Shown here piece by piece: positions 1 to 9,245 of a stretch of DNA of 27,152 nt. The stretch is from Hirudo medicinalis (Eukaryota; Annelida; Clitellata; Hirudinida; Hirudinidae). Where the stretch lies: contig MPNW01000075.1 in assembly GCA_011800805.1 (NCBI GenBank), forward strand, positions 276,171 through 303,322, given 5' to 3'. The first letter of the stretch is position 1. Each line of letters starts with the position of its first letter. The notes under the pieces were generated by a model that saw only the letters and a list, made by a program, of their open reading frames with translations, did not search any database and had not been told where the DNA came from. A program made the position numbers and the translations under genes.

Positions 1-136
1 TTGAACAGCGTCAACATCGTCGGTCTCATACCCGGTACTTCTTACACGGTGCTGGTGAAGCTTAGGAACGAGACAACAAGAAGAGACTACAATTCATCAC
101 TGGTCCTGACGACTTTCTCAACACTATCGTTGTCAG
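1..136 (+). CDS. Eph: Eph exon: end of first FN3 domain (partial at window edge)
   Basis: Frame 1 reads a typical FN3 F/G strand pattern, with NIVGLIPGTSYTVLVKLRNE followed by LVLTTFS. The donor is at 137 (TCAG|gtgat) and the exon ends in phase 1. The 5' boundary lies outside the window. Confidence 0.85.
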
Positions 137-3100
137 GTGATAATTTCAACTCCTCCCCATAAATCATCTCCCTCAACCTTCCCCGACCCGCGGAGTGACA
201 GCGGGGATGGGAAAATCCCGTAGGATGTTTGCACAAAAGCCGAGTGGGAAAATTCTTGCCGGTATTTTTAGTTTTAATTTCAAATTTTTTGAGACTCTTC
301 AGCAAAAGTAGGAGACTGAGTTTGACAGGAAGAAGTTAGTCACTGGTGGTGGTAGGGGTGGTGATGGTAGTCGTGGTGGTGAGGATGTTGGTAATACGGC
401 AAGTATTTCTATTTCACAAGTCCCTCCTTCTCACACTACTCTGTACTTGAGAAAGTAGCTGCTATTAAAAATTAGAATTTCCAAAATTCTTCTCACGAGG
501 GATAATTATTATTATTATTATTATTACTTAAAAACTTGTAATTATTGTAATTACTTAATAGTAATAAAATGTAATAAAGTAATAATAATAATATTATTAC
601 TCATTAATTAATAATTATTATTTTAATTAAAAAATCGTGATCTTGAAATTGCTAAAATTATTATTATTATTGTTGTTATTATTATTATTGTTGTTATTAT
701 TATTATTGTTGTTATTATTATGACTAATAATTGTGGTATAAGTTTCCGACATTCTTCTTCCATATTTCATCCGCTAACAAGTTCTTGATTTTTAACCGAC
801 ATCCTATCCACTCAGAGCGCAGAGAATCTAATTGGAAGAAAGTTTCAACTCAGTTGGAGCAATGTTGTTCCCTGTGATTTATGACTCCGGAATCAAAAAA
901 TTGGCAGAAACATTGAAACAAATTGAAGAATTTCTTCTTGTTCTGCTGGATTTGTTGAGTCCAACATGAGTTGAGAACGTCTCGTCTGCAGATTCGTTTA
1001 AGAGGATTTTTGGAAATGATTTTTATTATCTTTTTTTTTTATTATTATTATTTTATTTTGACATTTTTATTTCAAATAAATTCGAATTATTTATTAACGA
1101 GCATAAATATTTATGGCGCTGCATGAATTACATGAATTATCGCTCTACATAAATTACGCGGACTTGTGAATGAATTACTCAAATGACGCATAAAAATTGA
1201 GAAGGAATAATTCAAGCCGAACACAGTCGAAGATTTACAACATCTTAAAACTCATTCAACACTCCGTTGCAACACGACACTCTGTCCTCTTCAACTCGGC
1301 CATTATAAATCAACAACCTTTAACAAATTAACCCGACCTAATTTCTGCTTAACTTGACCTTTCAGACGACAAGGGCAGTCCTTCCAATCCTCCGATCAGA
1401 GCTCAAGTATCAGGCATCATCGAGGACAGTGTTCAGTTGGTCTGGGAGACTTCCCTGTCCCTGAGATCCTTTGAGATTGCCGTGTTTTTCGACGGCGACA
1501 AGGAGTACCGACGTCTCCATGTTTACGACTTTAGGAATGTTTCCATCGACAGGCTGGAACCTGGACAAACCTACTCCTTCATGGTGGGTGGTCGGAGTCG
1601 ATCATGATCACGATCATGATGGATGGATCTGTCGTCATCATTATCCTCATGATTTTTGTCATCACATGACTTCATTCGCTATTATTTATCAATTGGTCGG
1701 CATTAATGAGTTTGGACTTAATTATTACAAACCGATGAGACAAATTATTATTATTTCATAATAAAATATTTTATGGAGGTGGCGGAATAATTTGTTTAAA
1801 ATAATATTTATAAAAAGCAATTATCGACTAAGAACTCGATGGTCATGATTCGTGTCTTAATGAACATCTTCGTTCAGATACGCGGAGAGACTGCAAACGG
1901 ATGGACGATGTTCAGCAACCCCGTCTACGCTAGGATTGGAGGTTTAAATTGTCAATTTATTATTCTTATTTACTGCAATTATCATTTATTATTTATGATG
2001 ATTATTATTTGCGATGGTTACTGACATTATGAGATTTAATAGGGTAATCACTGCAATCATGTGATGTAACGCTTGTACATAACAGTGATTACGACCTATG
2101 AAATAATCCAATGAACCATTTCACGTCAGTTATTATTGTACATCATCACTTTCACCATCGTCATCGTCGTCATCGTCGTCATCATCGTCATCGTCATCAC
2201 CATCGTCATCATAATCATCATCATCATTATTATTGCACATTGTTTATTATTGGTTAATTAAGTTTATTGGCCATCAAGTTAGGGCCAACGAGTTGTTTGG
2301 TAATCAGCTTAAAACCGTGACACGTGTGGCTTCTTAAGAGTTGAATGACTGATGAAGGCACTTCATTCATCCATCATACCTTCCTTCGTTCAGAGGATAA
2401 AGAAGATAATTTCAATTTTCTATCAGATGGCATGCCAGTGATTCCAGTAAATCTCCCTCACGGTGGCAGGGACGCAGGGCTCGTAGGAGCAGCCGTGGGA
2501 GGTGTCATAGGGGGGCTTGTCTTTCTTCTCCTACTCATCTTAATTGCTCTCGTCTTGTACTACAGGTCATTAGTGTTATGATACTCATCATTATTACAAT
2601 AATAATAATCATTATTATCAATATTAATTATATCATATTATTATATTATTATTATTATATTATTATTAATATTATTATTACATTAGTAACTTGTTAAAAT
2701 GTGTACATCGTTAAACAAATTAAATTTACCTTTGAGACAATTTTTGCTTAGAGTGAGATTAAAAGAGTATTTTTGCAGATTTACTTGGGTTTTTAATTTT
2801 TCCGACATGATTAATAAGAACTTAAAAAAAGAACTTATATAAATGCCCCCAAAATTCATCACCACCACCATCATCGTCATCATCATCATCAATGTCATCG
2901 TCAACATCACCAACGGCATCGTCATCGTCATCATCATCAACATCGTCATCATCATCATCATCGGATGTTTTCCGCATATTTTCAGGAGGTTCAAGAATCC
3001 AGGCAAATGCACAAACTCATCCAGCGACTGTGACATCCTCAAGTACGTCAACGGTGAGTCATCAACATAAACATAATAATAATAAACAAAAACATAAACA

Positions 3101-3223
3101 TAAACATAAACAAAACATAAACAAACGATAAACATCGGCTCGTTTCCATGACGACCTGACGCTGTTTTGTGTCGATGACTTCGTCTTGTCTTCGCAGAGC
3201 TGATGGGGCGTCAATTTTGACTG

Positions 3224-3254
<31 letters not shown>

Positions 3255-3602
3255 GATGGCGGTGGTAGTGATGATTATGACATTGATGATGGTGATGATG
3301 ATGACGATGACGGTGGTGGTGATGATGATAGTGGTGGTTCGTGATGATGGTGGTGGTGGTTGGAGATGATGATGGTGGTGATGGTGGTGGTGGTGGTGAT
3401 GGTGGTGATGGTGGTGGTGGTGCAAGCAGCGATTACAACTATTGCGATTATTGGAGTTAATTTGATGTTAGTCACTGTCTGATGATTGGATCAAATAAAA
3501 GGAGTATGGTGGCTCTTATTATGTTGTGATTGCGAATATATATATATTGATGACGACGACATAAATTGTGAAGAAGACCAATTATTATGGCATCTCTGAT
3601 GA

Positions 3603-3636
<34 letters not shown>

Positions 3637-4715
3637 GGTGATGATGATGATGATGATGACGACGATGAAGATGATGATTAGCCTCGGGGCAAATGATATT
3701 TTCAACTTTTGGTCAAAGAATGGCTTGGGGCTTATTGGTTCTAAATGTCCCTCAAATTTTAATCTTTCCAGCTACCATAAAAACTGCACCGCAAATCTCC
3801 AGCAACACCCCCTCGGATTGTGAGTCCGCCATTTTGAATGTTTTCAGAATTTTATGCGCTATAAAAATGCACTCGGAATTATTACAAATTCAAAGTATTC
3901 ACGAATGCCATACCAGCTTTTTCATGCTGCAATGGTTGGATGACAATTCTTAAGCTTTTTTCACAATAGTTGTTATTTATTTTGTTAAAATAACTGTGAT
4001 TAGTTTAATGTAAATTATAAAATAAATAATAATTTCCATTTAATTAAACTAAGAATTTCAATAAATTTACAAGAATTCATGTTGTTACGATGGTGCTGGT
4101 AGTGATGATTGCGATGACCTTCACAGCAACATTGAGGTCAGGTGAAAGTTTCCATATCTACGCTGACCCGACCTCATTTGAACATGACATGACGATGACG
4201 TCACTAAAATCACTGGAGCTCAACCCTTCCCTGGTTGTCGTCAGAGGCGTCCTTAATATGAGTTTGTTCAGAAATTATTTCTCAACATTAATTATGAAAT
4301 TATAAATTTTACAATCAATAATATTTGATTTTTACTATCTTATAAATTAAGCTGTTTTGTTCTCAATTTATCTTTACAAATTTGACTTTCAAAGATTTTA
4401 TTCTTAATTTTGTTTTTCCAGTGTATTTCTGTTTCCATAGCTCAGGTGTAGCTTATGACACCTGTTGTATGAATATGTAATGAGCCGTTAATCGTAATAA
4501 ATTATTCAATAAGGATAATTCATTGACTGTTATATATTCATATATATCTACCATGTACTATTATTATTATTAATATTATTTATGTTATTAAACACGTTTG
4601 TCATAAGGGCAATTTTTAAAAAGTGATGATGATGACGACGATGTGGTATCAAGGTGATTGGTTTGAGTGCAAATGTGCCAACGGCAAACCATTGTCTCCA
4701 TTATTATTCTTCCTC

Positions 4716-4749
<34 letters not shown>

Positions 4750-5336
4750 TATTATTATGTTGTTATTATTATTGTTACGTTGTTAATAATAATAACATTA
4801 TTATTGTTGTTGTTGTTGTTGTTGTCGTCATTATTTTCATTATTTTTGTTTTTTACATTATTTTTTATGATTATTGCCTTTTTTATTTAATTTTGGCAAC
4901 GATGAATTTGTACCGGTTAGTTCCCCTTCAATCATTGTACAAGCCCAGGGGTCCAGCCACGTGATCAATCTTAGGTCTTTTGAGCACTCGTTGACATCGC
5001 ATCATCATCAGAACCATCGTTCCTGACTCAACGTGGTGATGACGTGGTCATCATCGTCGTCGTCGTCGTCGTCATCATCATCATAATCATCGTCGTCGTC
5101 GTCGTCATCATCATCATCATCGAGGCCGTCGTCATCATCACCATCATCGTCATCGTTACCATCATCATCATCATCGCAACAATTGCGATCATCATCATCA
5201 CGCGCATCCCCACGTCAAAAATGACTTCTTTCGCAGATCATTTATCACCGCATTTTCCATGTTGCCATCATTTTCTAGTCATGTTTGTTCGCTACTTGGA
5301 TGTTCGAACGACGACGATGACGACGACGACGACGAC

Positions 5337-5380
<44 letters not shown>

Positions 5381-6315
5381 CGTAATTTATGTTTTTAATG
5401 CTGTTATCATCTCTAGGACAAACCGCACTTATGGTCGACAATTGACGTTCCATTTCAATTACAGCCTGGTCAGGAGAGTTGTGCCAGGGGGTGCTGGTGA
5501 GCCCCGAGAACCGGCTGGACAAGCTGGTCACCATAGAAACCATAAAGAAGGAGGCATTCATCAGGGGTCGAAGGTCAGAGATCAAGGTCGGGGCAGGGTT
5601 ACTGAGGAGGTTGGAGCATCCGAACATCGTAAAGGCCGAGGGCTTTGTGGGCAGTCCGCAGATGATTGTCATGGAGTACATGCAGAATGGATGTCTCAAG
5701 GATTTCCTTACTGTTAGTAGTAATTATTTATAAGTTATTATGATAATCATGATTATGATTATTATTATGTCGTTATTATCATCATCATTATTATTATTAT
5801 CTTATTATTATTATTATTATTATTTATTATAATAATAAATCTTTAAATATAATAAATAATACTTTTAATTAAAATTACTTTTCTTTATTAAGCTTTAATT
5901 AAATGTGAGTTTCAGTTTTTCGTTGTCAGTAGCAATATTGTTGTGAATATTGATGTATTTGTAGGGATTTATTTTAAACTAGATTTATATTTGAATTCTA
6001 TCTTATTATATATAATAATAAATATAACAACAACAATATTAATAATATTATAATATTATAATCGACGTCACCATCATTATCGTCTTGATCAATGTCATTG
6101 TCATTTTCATAGTCATCATTATTGTAATAAATGTTCTGGACATTCATTCATTCATTCATTCATTCATTCGTTTATTTTTCAATATCTCCCAATCTGAGAT
6201 TAACATCCAAATAATGTTACAATTATTTCTTAATAATTTATAATGCTTCTCCTTGCAATCATCTCGACAATCTCGTCATCATCATCATCATAGTCGTCGT
6301 CGTCGTCGTCATCAC

Positions 6316-6350
<35 letters not shown>

Positions 6351-9151
6351 CCACCATCATCATCGTCTCCATTATCGCCATTAGAAGAGCAAGTCCTCAA
6401 ATTTGGGCTTCCTCCATCTGCTTGGAATGCTGAGAGATGCTGCCAGCGGGATGCATTACCTGTCCGAGAGGGGTCTCATCCACCAGGTGAGCTTCCACGG
6501 GTGGGTACATGGTGGGTGGGTAGATGAAGAATGAGTGATCGGGCGTTGAAAGAGAGGATGGACCCATTTACTTTATGAATGGTGTTACATCACTTTCGCG
6601 CTCATGTTTTATTGTCTCGTTCTTTATGGAGATTGTCGTGACGGTGATTGTGAAAATGATGCTGATGATGATGGTGATGACGATGATGAAGATGAAGGTG
6701 ATGACGATGAAAATGATTTCATTCGATATTGATGGTGTTGATGATGATGATAATGGTAATGGTAGTGATAATGATAATGACATTGTTAGAGATAATAATG
6801 ATAATAGTAATAGTAAAAATTATTATGATGAAGCAGATAATAGCAAATAATTATATTTCTGCTGCAACAGACCTTGACGACAGAGAGCATTTTAGTGAAT
6901 GGAAACCTGGTTTGTAAGATATCATCCCTCCACTGTGTCACGACGGTCGAATCTGAAGCCGAACTGAAAAGTGGAAACTCAGTCAAGAATGTCAGTTGAT
7001 GTCATCAGTTTTCGTTTGCTTTTGTTTTGATTTAATCAAGGTTTATTTATTTATTTATTTATTAATTTATTTATTTAAGATTAATCTATTTAAATCAAGA
7101 GTAATGGAAATGCACGATAAAATTATGTAAAAATTTTGTGTGTAAATTTACGTTTTTGAATACTAAGAAATAATTGAATTTTAAGTGTTTAACAGTTAAA
7201 ATTACAATTTAAAATGTATTTCTAATAATAATAATAATATTAATAATAATAATAAATTATCTAATTACTTTCCTAAACATCATTAACATACATTGATAAC
7301 AACAATTCTAAGATCAACATAGTTTGATCCACCACTCATCACACCCCTCTATAAATCCATCAACCAAAATTAACCCCAAAACCCTCATCCATTGACCTTC
7401 CATCCAGATACCCCCCTCACTGATCAGATGGTCGGCCCCCGAACTGCTCTTCAACAACACGGCGTCGCCCGGTTCGGACGTGTGGAGCTTCGGCATGGTC
7501 ATGTGGCAGACCTTGTCGAGAGGCGAGGACCCCTACAGTGGCTGGACCGACGAGGAGGTACTCGGGGCTGTTTCAAACAGCATGTGTCTCTCTTCTCCTT
7601 CTGTGAGTTGGACATTCTGTTGGATGGATTTGGAAAACCATTATCAATGCCATTATTGATTATCATCATTATCAACGATTATCATCATTATTGATTATCA
7701 TCATTATTGATTATCATCATTATCAACGATTATCGTGAAATGATTGGGAACACCAAAGATCTTTTTTTGGCCACTTAAGCATTTTAATACATTTTCATAA
7801 TTTATGCAACATTTTAATAAATTACCATAATTTAATAAATCATTCAAACGTCCGACAGAGTGACTGCCCTGATGCACTGTACCAGTTGATGATGCAGTGT
7901 TGGAGACTGCAAAAGGATGCCAGACCAGGTTTTGGTTACATCCTCCAGATGCTCACCTCGTTCAGAGATGCTGCTACTTCCTTGGGAGCCTCGTCAACTC
8001 CATCTTATTTTCCACAAGAGTGAGTTACTTTAATGATGATGATGGTGGTGGTGGTGGTGGTGGTGGTGGTGTGATAAAGGTGATGGTGATGACGATTTTG
8101 ATGGTACTGATATTTTTAAATTGTATCTTTGGATGCTAGTCAATTTGCTTGGTGGTTGAGTCCAGAATAGACGACTTCCTCAATTCGATTTATATAGCGT
8201 CGAATTTTTATATCAATTTAACCATATTTCTCTTTTTTTTTTTTATTTAACCACCAACCATTTATTGAAATGTTTAAATCATTTGATTCTTTTCCTCATT
8301 TGATTTCTAAGTCCATAAATAAGGTTATATGACACTTTAATTTTATTGACAATAAAATTATTATATTCACCAGCAAACTGAACCTTGGCATTGCCATAGA
8401 CTCAGAATCATCTCAGGCCATCTTCCCGTCGAATCTTTCGATGACATCCAACAACGGAGCATTCTCCCCGAGTGATAGATCGAACCACGGCTCCAACTTC
8501 CCTTACCTGACCATGTACAGGGACCTTCTCCAATCCAAGGGCTACAATACCACTGAGAAAATTCTGATGCTCGAAGATCCAGGTCTCCTGACGAACATTG
8601 GAATTGTTTCACCCACCCATCAGTTCTTCCTCCTCAATGAAATCCAAAAGTTGAGACACAGGGACTCCGACAATGCGGACTTAGGGAGAAGTGCCGCTCA
8701 GCAGTCCGTAGTTCAAGGATCTCGCAAGGATCGACCTCATTCCCAGCACATCAACTATCAACACTTCAACAACATCGAGAAGTTTAAAAACATCAACACT
8801 CAACGACAACAACAACAACAACCATACAGTCAACAACAACAACAGCAGCAACAGCAGCAAATCTCTCCGCCACCAACACAAGCCACAGCGTCAGAGTTCT
8901 CCTCGCGTCAGAACCTTCTGCTTGCCACGTCGCACCTCAACTTGAACGGGGAAGCCAACCCAGGTGACTACAACACTTCGTCAAACTTCGCCAAACTCCA
9001 GCAACCGCACTACCACAGCTACAATTCTTTCACGACCAAGGCTCAAAAGGTACCCAACAACAACGGCCCGCTTGACAAAGGACAGAAATACAGGATGGGC
9101 ATATCGGCCCTGACGAGCCAAAAACATTTGGGAGAAAACTTTTTCGTATAA
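1..9151 (+). CDS. Eph: Eph-family receptor tyrosine kinase homologue, catalytically dead (3' part of gene, 12 exons)
   Basis: Spliced coding exons: 1-136, 1366-1583, 1878-1941, 2427-2565, 2986-3053, 4127-4261, 5465-5712, 6385-6486, 6871-6990, 7408-7602, 7859-8019, 8374-9151. All junctions are GT-AG and keep one frame, giving 787 residues in the window; the ephrin-binding domain and most of the first fibronectin III domain lie off the 5' edge. Order: end of FN3-1 (residues 1-45), FN3-2 (about 50-139), transmembrane helix (about 156-183), juxtamembrane with IYADP, kinase-like domain (about 245-520), SAM (about 571-625), tail to 787. FN3-FN3-TM-kinase-SAM is the Eph architecture. The kinase fold is recognisable (HPNIV, MIVMEYMQNG, DVWSFGMVMW, CW..QKDARP), but the beta3 Lys, alphaC Glu, HRD Asp, its Asn and the DFG Asp are all replaced. 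Likely a membrane receptor signalling by scaffolding; ligand binding cannot be judged here. The exon at 4127 could instead start at 4142, also in frame. Confidence 0.93.
137..1365 (+). other. Eph intron 1 (AT-rich, with an 18-bp tandem repeat)
   Basis: No exon is seen inside. It holds ATT/TTA runs near 505-530 and an 18-bp unit (ttattattattattgttg) repeated about 3.5 times at 655-722. The rest is AT-rich unique sequence. A short stretch at 340-385 is GGT/GAT-like. Confidence 0.7.
655..722. repeat. 18-bp tandem repeat of ATT/GTT units
   Basis: The TGTTGTT signature recurs at 671, 689 and 707, an exact 18-bp period: a higher-order repeat grown out of a trinucleotide array. Confidence 0.8.
1366..1583 (+). 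CDS. Eph: Eph exon: second FN3 domain
   Basis: Acceptor ttcag|AC, donor ATG|gtgggt. The exon begins with the linker KGSPSNPPIR and continues into QLVWETS, the conserved Trp of the FN3 B strand, and LEPGQTYSFM, the E-F region. Phase 1 in, phase 0 out. Confidence 0.9.
1878..1941 (+). CDS. Eph: Eph exon: last strand of FN3-2
   Basis: A 64-nt exon after gttcag; it reads IRGETANGWTMFSNPVYARI, the closing G strand of the FN3 domain. Donor G|gtttaa. The following intron (1942-2426) is AT-rich and holds a CAT/CGT tract at about 2157-2238. Confidence 0.85.
2157..2238. repeat. (CAT/CGT)n tract in Eph intron 3
   Basis: Imperfect CAT, CGT and CAC triplets run continuously within the intron between the FN3 and transmembrane exons. 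Confidence 0.85.
2427..2565 (+). CDS. Eph: Eph exon: membrane-spanning segment
   Basis: After the acceptor tatcag, a short extracellular stem is followed by a Gly/Ala/Val/Leu-rich hydrophobic run (AGLVGAAVGG through LILIALVLYY). It ends in basic residues completed by the next exon (RRFK), the positive-inside stop-transfer signature of a type I receptor. Confidence 0.92.
2857..2962. repeat. (CAT/CGT)n tract in Eph intron 4
   Basis: Triplet array just upstream of the acceptor of the 2986 exon. It is open in several frames only because it is repetitive. Confidence 0.85.
2986..4261 (+). CDS. Eph: Eph exons: juxtamembrane region (2986-3053 and 4127-4261)
   Basis: Exon 2986-3053 gives RRFKNPGKCTNSSSDCDILK. 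Exon 4127-4261 gives ESFHIYADPTSFEHDM and then LELNPSLVVVRGVLNM, which aligns with the Eph stretch from the paired juxtamembrane tyrosines to the start of the kinase domain. The first tyrosine (IYADP) is kept and the second position is Phe (TSFEHD). The 1.07-kb intron between them is mostly GAT/GGT repeats. Confidence 0.85.
3215..3423. repeat. (GAT/GGT)n tract in Eph intron 5
   Basis: About 210 bp of GAT, GGT and GAC triplets. The strand is G+T rich on top, the opposite of the CAT arrays in the two preceding introns. A second block of GAT/GGT lies at 3597-3680. Both are intronic. Confidence 0.88.
3597..3680. repeat. (GAT/GGT)n tract, second block in Eph intron 5
   Basis: A pure GAT run, then GGT, then GAT/GAC. 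Between this block and the 4127 exon (3681-4126) lies AT-rich unique sequence with no exon that I can support. Confidence 0.85.
4702..4850. repeat. (TTA)n/(TTG)n microsatellite
   Basis: TTA triplets interrupted by TAC and TGT, then TTG triplets, in Eph intron 6. Confidence 0.8.
5049..5200. repeat. (CAT/CGT)n tract, plus-strand pyrimidine-rich orientation
   Basis: Blocks of CGT embedded in CAT. It is the reverse complement of the block pattern found at 5309-5381. Confidence 0.85.
5309..5381. repeat. (GAC)n(GAT)n tract next to a splice acceptor
   Basis: Six GAC triplets followed by about fourteen GAT triplets, in the opposite orientation to the tract at 5049-5200. Confidence 0.88.
5465..5712 (+). 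CDS. Eph: Eph exon: kinase N-lobe, degenerate
   Basis: The acceptor ttacag joins A|CC across the intron, so that VLNMTWSGELCQG aligns residue for residue with the Eph glycine loop VIGxGEFGEVCSG; the first two glycines are gone. The beta3 segment reads VTIETIK where Eph has VAIKTLK, so the ATP-binding Lys is Glu. In VGAGLLRRLEHPN the alphaC Glu position is Gly. The hinge MIVMEYMQNGCLKDFL is well conserved. Donor ACT|gttagt. Confidence 0.9.
5713..6384 (+). other. Eph intron 7
   Basis: ATT runs (5750-5850), AT-rich unique sequence, six ATTC units at 6144-6169, and a CAT/CGT array at 6272-6365 that ends 19 nt before the next exon. No coding sequence seen. Confidence 0.7.
6272..6365. repeat. (CAT/CGT)n tract abutting a splice acceptor
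   Basis: Triplet array directly upstream of the acceptor attag at 6384. It may serve as part of the pyrimidine-containing tract for that exon. Confidence 0.8.
6385..6990 (+). CDS. Eph: Eph exons: catalytic and activation loops, degenerate (6385-6486 and 6871-6990)
   Basis: Exon 6385-6486 ends GMHYLSERGLIHQ and exon 6871-6990 begins TLTTESILVNGNLVCKISSL. Joined in phase 0, HQTLTTESILVN stands where Eph kinases have HRDLAARNILVN, and ISSLH stands where they have VSDFG. The catalytic Asp is therefore Thr, the metal-binding Asn is Ser and the DFG Asp is Ser. The conserved ILVN.NLVCK anchors the alignment. The activation loop contains no tyrosine. Confidence 0.9.
6487..6870 (+). other. Eph intron 8 with (GAT)n-like tract
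   Basis: Unique sequence to about 6655, then imperfect GAT/GAA/AAT triplets (6656-6840) before the acceptor caacag. No exon seen. Confidence 0.65.
6991..7407 (+). other. Eph intron 9
   Basis: Holds an ATTT tetranucleotide run at 7041-7077 and ATA/AAT runs at 7223-7256. Otherwise AT-rich unique sequence; no exon seen. Confidence 0.65.
7408..8019 (+). CDS. Eph: Eph exons: kinase C-lobe (7408-7602 and 7859-8019)
   Basis: Exon 7408-7602 reads IPPSLIRWSAPELL (Eph KIPIRWTAPEA), SDVWSFGMVMWQTLSRGEDP and EEVLGAVSNSMCL; the donor is TCT|gtgagt. Exon 7859-8019 reads SDCPDALYQLMMQCWRLQKD and ARPGFGYILQML, matching the end of the Eph kinase fold; it ends at the strong donor gtgagt. The structural core of the C-lobe is thus preserved although catalysis is not. 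Confidence 0.9.
7649..7732. repeat. Short tandem repeat of ATCATCATTATTGATT-like units
   Basis: About four to five imperfect copies of a GATTATCATCATTAT(T/C) motif alternating with GATT and AACGATT, within Eph intron 10 (7603-7858). Confidence 0.7.
8020..8373 (+). other. Eph intron 11 with a (GAT)(GGT)n tract
   Basis: Starts with the consensus donor gtgagt and holds GAT/GGT triplets at 8033-8070. The remainder is AT-rich. No exon seen before the SAM exon. Confidence 0.65.
8374..9151 (+). CDS. Eph: Eph last exon: SAM domain plus long Gln/Asn-rich tail
   Basis: After the acceptor ttcaccag, a Ser/Asn-rich linker leads into a SAM domain at residues 571-625 (MYRDLLQSKGYNTTEKILML, then NIGIVSPTHQFFLLNEIQKL). 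SAM normally ends Eph receptors within about 10-20 residues. Here some 160 residues follow, with glutamine runs of 5 and 10 (8808-8861, mixed CAA/CAG), PPP and many Asn/Ser. The protein ends ENFFV, which fits a class II PDZ ligand (hydrophobic-x-hydrophobic). Stop TAA at 9149-9151. Confidence 0.9.
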
Positions 9152-9239
9152 TTCTGACAAATTAGAAAGTGTCATCATTATCATGCATATTCATGCTAAT
9201 GTCCGTCAGGTCGGGTTCATCGTTTGACTAACAAAAAAG

Positions 9240-9245
9240 AATAAA
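9240..9245 (+). terminator. Polyadenylation signal of the Eph gene
   Basis: A canonical AATAAA lies 89 nt after the Eph stop codon, with T-rich and GT-rich sequence (ttttttgttgacg, tttttgtttggtgatg) downstream as expected for cleavage and polyadenylation. Confidence 0.6.

Larger units (their letters stand above)
4262..5464 (+). other. Eph intron 6, packed with trinucleotide arrays
   Basis: Contents in order: AT-rich unique sequence (4262-4700), TTA/TTG array (4702-4850), unique sequence (4850-5040), CRT array (5049-5200) and GAY array (5309-5381). The GAY array lies only about 80 nt upstream of the kinase N-lobe acceptor. Long open frames of poly-Asp, poly-Met or poly-Ile across it are repeat artefacts. 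Confidence 0.8.

Noticed and set aside
3048..3425. Long minus-strand frame with a run of 20 histidines
   Set aside because: It is a direct translation of the (GAT/GGT)n tract; all frames there are open because the repeat lacks stop triplets. It lies in an Eph intron.
5259..5717. 152-codon frame with poly-Asp leading into the kinase exon
   Set aside because: The poly-Asp part is the GAC/GAT repeat. The downstream part is in the wrong frame for the Eph kinase exon, whose frame is fixed by homology.
1..9151. Eph locus as a processed or decaying pseudogene
   Set aside because: It has introns, consistent phases at 11 junctions and no stop or frameshift in 787 codons; the substitutions are limited to catalytic sites and variable surface.
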